From Nectonema munidae (lineage: Eukaryota > Nematomorpha > Nectonematoida > Nectonematidae): a DNA stretch of 64,000 bases. Under the pieces are notes generated by a model, which was not told where the DNA came from, made no database searches, and was given only the letters and a program-made list of their open reading frames with translations. Of this stretch, positions 37,691-64,000 are shown in pieces. Within the stretch, counting starts at the first letter, position 1; each line of letters opens with the position of its first letter. The position numbers and the translations under genes are program-made. The stretch is from assembly GCA_030549495.1 (NCBI GenBank), contig JAUIRK010001052.1, positions 2,418,001 to 2,482,000 of the forward strand. Direction: 5' to 3'.

Positions 37691-37790
37691 TCAATTTTAA
37701 CTATCAACAGCTTTACAAGAATCAATTTTAACATTATCAACAGCTTTACAAGAATCAATTTTAACATTATCAACAGCTTTACAAGAATTT
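37691..37790. repeat. 33-bp tandem repeat, about 2.7 copies
   Basis: CAACAGCTTTACAAGAAT occurs at 37705, 37738 and 37771, a 33-bp period. The copies are almost identical. Because 33 is a multiple of three, the minus strand stays open through the array, but nothing else suggests that it is coding. Confidence 0.88.
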
Positions 37791-38063
37791 AAGTGCAAAG
37801 CAACTTCATATGCGTTCCATGAAGTAAATTTTTAGGCGAAATGTCGCAAATTTTGGAAATGCAAATTCGCGAATTTCTTTTTGAAGGAAAGAAAGTATGC
37901 TACAGCATAAGGTTATTGCAAAAAACTCCATTCTTTTGTCATTTATCCCGATAAGTGTTAACTGGAACATTTTGTAACGTGGCTTTAAATCTAATTTCTA
38001 TTTTGGCATGACTACCTTCATAGATATCAAAATAACAGTTTTTTTCGTTTATTTTTATTTAAG

Positions 38064-56603
<18,540 letters not shown>

Positions 56604-57024
56604 AACCCGTGTCCTATATTTCCATATTTAAAATTTAGTTAATGCAAACTCTATTTATTGTTTACTTTGTTTTGTGTTTATTACTTTCACATATAAATTT
56701 ATATTATCATACCTACTGGTTTCAATACACAGAGTTTAAATATTAAATATATTACAAATAATTTTTAACCATTATTTCATCATTTCTCTCTGAAGTCTAA
56801 GGTGCAAATTGAGATGAGCTTAATTAGCTTGGTTTGTGAATAAGTTTTAGTTTAACCTATTAATTCTGTAGTTCTCAGTCAAAATGGCCACACTACCAAA
56901 ACGGTCAAAACCTTTCTCAAACAAAACTCTCACAGTCGGCAACCAAAATGCTACAGGTCTGATGATAAATAGTCACAAACTTCATTTTACTGAGTGAAAC
57001 AGGACACACTTAAAATGTATTTAA

Positions 57025-57154
57025 CCCATTTAAGACCAAGCAAAGCAGACGATATCTAAAAAAACGCAGACGATTTATATTCAAAGTCATTGAAAAAAGC
57101 AGACGAAGATGAAATTACTTATGTTCCAAAATAGGAACATTGGTCCTAAATGGG
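57025..57154. mobile_element. piggyBac MITE
   Basis: TTAA at 57021-57024 and 57155-57158 flank a 130-bp element with ends CCCATTTAAGACCA and the inverse of CCCATTTAGGACCA, 13 of 14 matching. Internal GCAGACGAT words recur three times. TTAA duplication plus CCC-starting ends identify piggyBac. Confidence 0.9.
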
Positions 57155-57158
57155 TTAA

Positions 57159-58600
57159 CATAAATCTCTCCAAACAAAAAATCTTGATTTCTTTGAAAAT
57201 ACCGAAAGCGGCAAGTTACGCCACAGGTCGTTTAATTTTAGATTAAAATATTTATTTTCTAAAATAATCATCTCCAGGACACGTTTTACTTAGTAGTGTG
57301 GACGTTTTGACAATAATCCATCCAAATATTCGAATATCCTTATAGTCTGTATTCCCAAGTGTCCCTTTGTCTTACCGTACATTTTTTTCTTTTCCATTCC
57401 ATTTGTTGTCGTTTTATAAATTGACTGTCACTTATTATTCTCAATTGATTGTTTCATGTCAACAAGCAAATATATTGAGTGCCCTGTGTATAGGAACGCT
57501 TTAGTTTAGCGTCTGTGGCCTTTTTGGTTCATCGCTTGTGGAAGGGTCATTTTGCACAAGTTCCCATTCTGACTGTTAATTTATGCATATGTAACCTCTA
57601 TAATATTAAAAGACAGAAAATACGCATTAAACAATTTTAATTTTCTATATAACATAATTAAGGTCCACATTAAGATTTAAATTTCTAACTATTTAAGCAT
57701 TAACAAGTATACAGGCATACTTCTCGTTTCTATATATTGAATAACTGAGTTATTTAATTCATCTCTCTCTCTCTTTTCACCCATTCATCGGTACATTTCA
57801 TTGGTCTTAACTAGCCCTGTTTCTCCTCTGTAGTTTTTCATATTTTGTTTGGAAGCCCACAGACAACTCGGTCCATATGAGCTAAATGAAATATACTTTT
57901 ATATAAAATCCCAGTTTACTCTTTTATTTTTTCATTGTTGTCACACACTCGAAACATGAAGACTGGTGTGAAACCTCATCCTTATAAGCTGAATCTTAAA
58001 GCATCTAGAATTTTTTATTCACCCATTTGCACTTTCATTCCAAGAATTACCTACATGTGTCAAAAGCTCTGCATAGAAATAAAATCAAGATACATTGTTT
58101 TACAGCTGAGGGGGAACATTGTTTAAGCAAGAACTGCGTATTAACCTGTCTTTGAAATAATAATGAAAACTAAGAATCATTTGCTTAAATCATAAATCCT
58201 TCAAGTAGTAGAAACACTTCAATGAAGACCAGGTTTCTTTCAAAAATCGTGTTGCATGTCCATTGGATTCTATTCAGTCAGCGGTCCAAATGGCTTTTAG
58301 ATATATATATGAACAACGCAATATCAATTTTCTTTTAGCTAAAGTTCTTAACTAATCCTTATACGTTTTATTGAAAGCGTTAACAAAATTTCAAACAAAA
58401 TATTAGTTTAAGATTTTGACGATGTTAAAATTAGAAAGAAGGAAGAGTACATTTTTAACAGTATAATATTTATTTTGAATATAAGTTGGGGACTTTATCA
58501 AAATTGTGAAGCAAAGTTTAAAGTTAGCAGGCCGAAAGTCTTTTCTCGTGAGTTAAAAACATTGTCATTGAAGGATCATGCCGTCAAAAGAAAAGCTACA
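57159..58600. other. AT-rich stretch, no gene supported
   Basis: Nothing recognised beyond a short TCTCTCTCTC tract near 57765. Confidence 0.4.
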
Positions 58601-58632
58601 CGCATCTCAACCAAGTAATGCAAAAACTAACT

Positions 58633-58822
58633 AGGAATCGGGAAGTTATTCGATTTTTGTCGGAGACAAGGCTTGGAGTCATGGCATGAGATTGCAAAGC
58701 CTCGTAAATCCAAACTGAATATTGAAGATTGCGTTTGGTTTGTGGACTTCTTAAGAGAGTGGGATGAATGTAGCTTCCTCCATTTGGCAGTTAGTGATGG
58801 ATATTTCATTTCGGAGACCTAA
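58633..58822 (+). other. Unrecognised open segment
   Basis: An open plus-strand frame reads LGIGKLFDFCRRQGLESW, then EDCVWFVDFLREWDE and FLHLAVSDGYF, and ends at TAA (58820-58822). Composition looks protein-like, but stops lie just upstream and I know no family. It may be an old transposon-encoded piece. Confidence 0.25.
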
Positions 58823-58960
58823 TTTTCACAACGACAGAGTCTGATCATTGACTGCAGATAAAGATCAAAAGTGCTGAACGTGTGCTAGCCTTTTTGTCCT
58901 CTTCTCTTCGCTAGGGATGATGTTGTGTAAAAAAGCCTCGTGACAATGTTAGGATGGGGA

Positions 58961-59198
58961 CAGTGGCGGATCCAGAAATTTCTTATAGAGGGGGGGGGGG
59001 GGCGAAATCTATTTAATTTTTTTGCAATTTTGCTAATACGACAGCTGTATTATGTGTTTTAGAATCACTAATTACCTATGTTTTCATATTTTTAACATTA
59101 TTTTGCCATGAATAAATTGCAAAATTTATTTTTTATACACATAAGGGTAATTTTCCAAGCCATTTTTCATAGGAGAGGGGGCCTAGGCCTCCCCCTTG
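58961..59198. mobile_element. hAT-like element with one intact end
   Basis: The left terminus is CAGTGGCGGATCCAG, followed by a run of twelve Gs. The right side ends GCCTCCCCCTTG, the usual inner part of such ends, but the outermost bases that should mirror GATCCGCCACTG are missing. The octamer GATGGGGA stands immediately left of the element (58953-58960) and immediately right of 59198 (59199-59206). This could be a target duplication beside a shortened end, or chance in G-rich sequence. Confidence 0.6.
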
Positions 59199-59394
59199 GA
59201 TGGGGATTATTTTCGGGAGAATATCTTGACGAAGCTCATGGTTCCCCTTCTACAAGACCCGCACCATGCATGAAAGTTCCAACACACAACCTTCTTTGGT
59301 AATGAAGAGGCGCGGTAATTCTAGCGACGTGAATGTCAGTGAAAACACTAGATCTATCACAAGGTTGAAAAAAGAGTGCTATTTCAACCTTTAG

Positions 59395-59537
59395 CAACTC
59401 CATTTATTTGTACCACGATGGAAGAGCGCATCGATGCTGCAATTCGTAAAACTGAGTTTAACCACAAGCTTTATGCCACTTTTTCATACATTCCTCGTCT
59501 TCGAGCTGCTCGTGACACCAATGAAGGGAACACTTAA
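59395..59537 (+). CDS. Possible terminal exon of an unidentified gene
   Basis: After an acceptor-like TTTCAACCTTTAG an open segment reads TPFICTTMEERIDAAIRK, FNHKLYATFSYIPRLR and AARDTNEGNT, then TAA (59535-59537). An AATAAA lies about 25 bases downstream, as for a last exon. GC content is above the surroundings. A second frame is also open over the same bases, so the call is weak. No partner exons or family recognised. Confidence 0.3.
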
Positions 59538-59539
59538 TA

Positions 59540-62011
59540 TTGAGTGAATGCGTGTAAACTCACAATAAATTGTGCTAAGTACCTATCGGTTTTTTCCTTC
59601 ATGCTTAGTTTACTCTGAGGAGGGGACTATCATTGTTTGCCATCTTGTACAACTTTAACACGAAATAACAGATTTTAGATTGAAAAGACATACAATTGTA
59701 TATCGTTTTGCAATTTGTTTTCTTAGGAAATAAAAAGAGAGATACTCTTTTTGCGTTGATCTTTATTTCCTAGTTGTTTATGAGTAAGGACTTAAGAATC
59801 CCTACCACTAAAGTAGTATGATTTTAGATGAATTATACTTTACCAATCCTCAAAACATATTTCTAATATTGCAAAATGTAACCAGACTCAAAAGTTTGGG
59901 ACTTTTAAGCTTGAATTTAAACATTATTTTGCCGAGATAAGTACGCACGATTAAAAAATTGTTCACCTGGTCTTTTGCCATATGAGAGACAAATTTTGAA
60001 CAAACGATCAAAAAGGTTTCGGCATTTACAAAGATTTAGTGTTTTATGATATTCTACATTTAGAACAACCACTACGATTTTCTATTCGAATTTGTTGGCT
60101 TTAAACGGACGTTTTTGTTATAGAGCCTTTTTGAAAATTACGAGTGATAAAAATTTTTCAGTATGTAACAACTATCTCGAGTATAATTTAGGAAATATAT
60201 AAATAAGTGTTCGAACCACATGTGTGATAAAATTTTGTCGCAATGACCCGATTTTTCGATGATTATTATTATCTATTAAAAGGACAATTTCCCCTTAACA
60301 CAATTAGTTTGTCAATTTTAACGAGGCTAAAATCTTAAAAAGTATGGAAAAGTAGGTACTTTTTTCTGATTTGACTAATTTTATTTCTATCACGCGTGTT
60401 CTGGTTCTAAGATCTCTGAATAAGAGAAAAGAGAATGCCCAATGCACTTCATATTTTCGACTTCTATAATGAAGAACAGAGTTGAGAGATTTTAATTTTT
60501 GGCTATAGAGAATAGTAAAATTGGTAAAAAAGTTAAATTGATTTAGACTAGATAAAAAATAATGATTAGCTTACATACTAGAAATATAAGAATCTTAATT
60601 TTATTGGTCCATTTAGGTCTTAGGATAAGTGGATCTGGATGGCGTAGATATTGAAAGTTTAGTCAGTTACTATCATAATCAAACAGAATTGATTCTTTTA
60701 TCTATAACTCTAAAGCAAAAAAATAGCAGTGAGCCTGTGTGTGTGTTTGTTCGTAATAATCTTTGTCTTGGCGAAACCGTAATTGAATAGCAAAGATCAC
60801 ATCTCGTAATGAACAATTATTTTGTTAAATTTGTTGGACGCATTTTCTGGCATGGAATTCAAGGCAAGAGAAATCGGATCAAATGGTAAGGAAACAACGT
60901 TGTCAATATGGCTTCAACTTGCTTATAAAGTCTTTTACTTCAGGCAAAAGATGGTCACGTTCTTCAAAAAACAGCCTTTTCACTACAATTAGTTGATAGG
61001 CGGATTATAAGGATGAAACCAAAACATCATACAATATTAAACGTCTATTCGATTTGCTTTGGATGCTGCTACGCAGCTTGGATTCTTTTTGAAAAAAGTT
61101 CTAAATATAGAAAATTCCCTCTTGGCCATTTTTTTTCACGACATTGATAACGCTTATTATTTGGAAGGTTTATCAAAGCCTCCTATTTCTTTAACAAGAA
61201 ATTAAAAAGGTACCGGTAATTCGCTTTGAAGGTGTTGGACATGAATTTAAAATTTTAAAAACACAAAAAAGTGTGCTCTTTGTAAACGAGCTACAAGAAA
61301 AAAGTATGCTATGTTCAGCGTTTCAACTTATACTTTTCTAAATAGTTGAATCAAAACTTTTTCTGATTATAAAAAACTTTAATAAATTTGTAATTCATTT
61401 TTATATTTATTCACTTTTACTTGAGCAAAAAAACCGTACCGCTTTTGTACCGAAAACCGCTTTGCGTTTTCATAACCTATACGTTATGATTTTGTTTCTC
61501 AGGTTTTGAAAAAAACTTCATCTTGTGAAGTATGAGGTTATGTTCCATAGATTTTATTAAAATTGGGTAAAATAAAAAGTTTGGTTATTCAATGAGCTTT
61601 CATTTTTTCATATTAAATTGAAAGAACTAATGTTTTTAATTAGAAATAATTTGTTTGTTAAAATTGAAAGAAAATTTTTCTTAGAAATGTGCCCATTTTC
61701 AGAATGTTTAAGAGTATTTTCAATGAAGGACATTAATTAATGAGATAAATTGGATACAAGATCCTGCACCAAGGAAGTAAAAATGTATGCAGAATCATTA
61801 CAAGCCCTATTATTTGTATATTATGATTGCGGTGACTTAATTTCAAATATTTTATTACAAATAAAATTTGATAAGCGTATATGATGTGTACACAAATAAA
61901 AATAAAGGGACCTCTTAACGCATTTATTTGGTGTAAAAAAGTGATTTTTGTGTAAAATGAGAGGCGCGCCTCTTAACGTGATGCGAGTGGGAGGAGGCAG
62001 GAGAGACGCAC
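59540..62011. other. AT-rich intergenic or 3' flanking sequence
   Basis: No supported gene. The right part may contain the 3' untranslated region of the RIM-like gene, which ends at 62012 on the minus strand. Confidence 0.4.
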
Positions 62012-62195
62012 TCACTTTTTGGTTTCGTTTCTGAAGCTATCTAACGAAGAGCAACTTGTCTGCCGAAATATCGACGGGTTCAGCACCACGGAAGACACGT
62101 TGAAGAGCTTGTACCATCCGATAACGATGTTGGGAAGTAAATCGAGTTTGTCCAACGAAATCTGGCATAGTCCCATGAACATCTTTTTCTCCACT
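62012..62195 (-). CDS. RIMS: RIM (regulating synaptic membrane exocytosis) last coding exon
   Basis: On the minus strand, after acceptor TTCTTTCTAG, the exon reads VEKKMFMGLCQISLDKLDL, then VIGWYKLFNVSSV, TSCSSLDSF and RNETKK, and ends in TGA (62014-62012). This is the end of the C2B domain and the tail of RIM proteins, where the vertebrate sequence has FMGVAQILLEELDL, WYKLFP and SQSSLESS. RIMs organise the presynaptic active zone by binding Rab3, Munc13 and calcium channels. The earlier exons should lie to the right, but I could not find them before the window ends, so the preceding intron is at least 1.8 kb or the exons are beyond the edge. Confidence 0.82.
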
Positions 62196-63850
62196 CTAGA
62201 AAGAATTCCCCAAACAGTTATCTGTAAGAAAATATTTCGGTGATTATTTGCATGTCTCAGAAAAATAAAAGTGGGACAAGGTACGGTTTATTTATTAGAT
62301 CACGAACACTTGAATTTACTATACTTCATAGCATGGATAAAAACGAAAAGGTGGAGAGCTCACTTCAAAAAATCGTAAAGATCCTTTAAGCACCACAAGG
62401 TCCAAAGATAAGTTTATTCACTAAAACTGAGTTTTATAATATTCAAGGATGTTGTTAGATTCCAAATTACGACATCTCATTATCAGGGTAAACAATCCGT
62501 CAAAAATTTTTTATTTCCAGACGCCATCATATGTTACTGCTAGATCTATCTTGCACTTATGGATATTATTCAAAGATAATTTGGATACAACTAAGGAAAT
62601 TTTTTTTGATATACACAGATATAGTTTGTGACATATGTGTCACTATGTTTAAAGAGTCCTTTTCAAGATGAGATGCTTATTCTTCATATTAATAAAAATG
62701 GAAAAGCATCGAAAATGAAGCAAAGTTTTGTATTAAAAATTAAAGAATCGAACCATCAAAAGAATTTTGATTTGCATTTCATAACCAAAGTGTTTGAAAA
62801 AGTTAATGAAGGAAAATAAGATTTATTGCAAAATAATTTAAAATTGAAAAGAGTTATTTCTGATTTTCTTCAATTTTTTTAAAAAAAATTCATCATATAA
62901 TAAATAGTCGAAATATCAAAACATTCAAAATAAGATGCAAAAGTTGCTTTGCATTTTTCTTCCAACGCAAAAAAGCCTTTCTCTCTCATTTCATTATTTT
63001 GTGTTCAGATTGAGCTGTATAAATTATAGCTTATCCAAATCTTATTTTAATCATTAAATAAAAAATTTATCTTAATTAAAGCTAATTGTTTGTGACACGT
63101 GTTACCATAAAGTCCAAAGGAATGATGCACGATAAATTCCAATTTAGAAATAGTTAATTAACACAGCCAGGTCTCCTCGTTCGTTTATTTATTTGCACTC
63201 TCAACCGCAAGAGTGGAGATGAGCATATTCTAATATTTTTTCAGTCTTGCACGTATCCTTTATTTTGAGAGCATTGCAAGATCGCGTTAAAAAACTTTAA
63301 AAGTAGAATGCTTTTAAATTTGTTTCCTAGGTGTAACTCTTTAATGATGGGAATGTGAATTGGGTATTGAAGACAATTTTTTGGGAAAATCTTTTTCACG
63401 ATACCTCATTATTGTCTCAAAATGATTCACTCCGAATACTTTAAATTTTCTATTTTCCAAAATTGAGTGTTATTAGTAGGTCGAACGCCATATTTACATT
63501 GGAATAAAATAATACTATTTGACAAAGTACTCAAGTTATCAGGATTATTTCTTTTGTCATTGATAAACAAAATAAACAAGTCTCCTTAAGTTTCAATTTT
63601 TTAAATTCGATATGCTTGATGAGTGATCTCGCAAAGCATACTTTGAAACGATTTTTTGAGAAAAAGTAAATGCAAATAAATTCTTTGGTCCTGAAAAAGC
63701 TTTAATTCCCATTGTTCTCCTATTTAAAAGGTGATTCAAACTCAATGATTCTTAAGAACAAAATAAAAGAGCTTTTAATCCAACGTATAAAGCTTTGAAC
63801 CGTAATCCTATTTTTGTTTCAACTCGCCCTTAATCTTTCGTTAACAAAGA
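62196..63850. other. AT-rich sequence, probably RIM intron
   Basis: No exon or repeat that I can support in either direction. Confidence 0.35.
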
Positions 63851-63864
63851 CTTGCCGACTAAAC

Positions 63865-64000
63865 ACCCTTCAAGTGATATAATATACTCATTTCTATGTT
63901 CTTGCGGATTCAAGTACATTGGCCAGACAAGTCTGACTGTTAAACAAAGGATAAATGAGCAAATTAGGAAAGTTCTAACCTACAAAACTGGTTACAACAA
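63865..64000 (+). mobile_element. GIY-YIG segment of a Penelope-like or related retroelement
   Basis: The last bases of the window encode SSDIIYSFLCSCGFKYIGQT followed by SLTVKQRINEQIRK, open to the edge. IYSFLCSCG and KYIGQT are the two halves of the GIY-YIG nuclease signature, including the cysteine pair typical of Penelope-like elements, where the domain follows the reverse transcriptase. The upstream part is not clearly preserved, so this may be a fragment. It runs off the right edge. Confidence 0.6.

Overview
This window looks like a piece of an AT-rich metazoan chromosome carrying ordinary spliced animal genes buried in transposon debris. The evidence is a RIM-type synaptic C2 exon, a WWP/ITCH/Su(dx)-type HECT ubiquitin ligase, a PHF7/G2E3-type PHD protein and the spliceosome protein SF3B4. 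RIM implies an animal with chemical synapses. The gypsy, piggyBac and hAT families are of invertebrate type, but I cannot name the species. Introns are either about 50 bp (6109-6157, 44942-44991, 52708-52762) or several kb and filled with mobile elements.

Layout. 379-4506 is a nest of two hAT transposons, both with recognisable 8-bp target duplications. 6005-9333 (+) holds the last three exons of a PHF7-like gene. 9890-16007 carries gypsy and piggyBac fossils and a short hAT element. 20541-21512 (-) is an intact, intronless SF3B4 gene. 23333-27870 is a minus-strand gypsy fossil interrupted by a plus-strand LINE that ends in a 28-bp minisatellite. 30011-31563 (-) is a decayed member of a widespread transposon-associated cysteine-rich family. 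31.7-34.4 kb holds two unrelated satellites, each organised as alternating A/B monomers.

38064-56603 (+) is the main gene: a C2-WW-HECT E3 ligase of the WWP/ITCH/Su(dx) class. I assembled it from ten exons whose splice phases all agree. Only three WW domains are visible, against the usual four. Its introns contain a hAT with a C-terminal transposase remnant, several short hAT and piggyBac elements, two tRNA-derived SINE-like copies, a gypsy fossil, a piggyBac fragment, a Mutator-like element with a 9-bp target duplication, and a 97%-identical 91-bp copy of part of its own HECT exon.

56.6-64 kb is sparse: a piggyBac MITE, an hAT-like element, an unidentified possible terminal exon (59395-59537), the last coding exon of a RIM homologue on the minus strand (62012-62195), and at the right edge a GIY-YIG segment of the kind attached to Penelope-like retroelements.

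I did not find a coherent undescribed multi-gene system. The most unusual items are the dimeric satellites, the HECT-fragment duplication with the three-WW architecture, and the large number of elements with readable target duplications.
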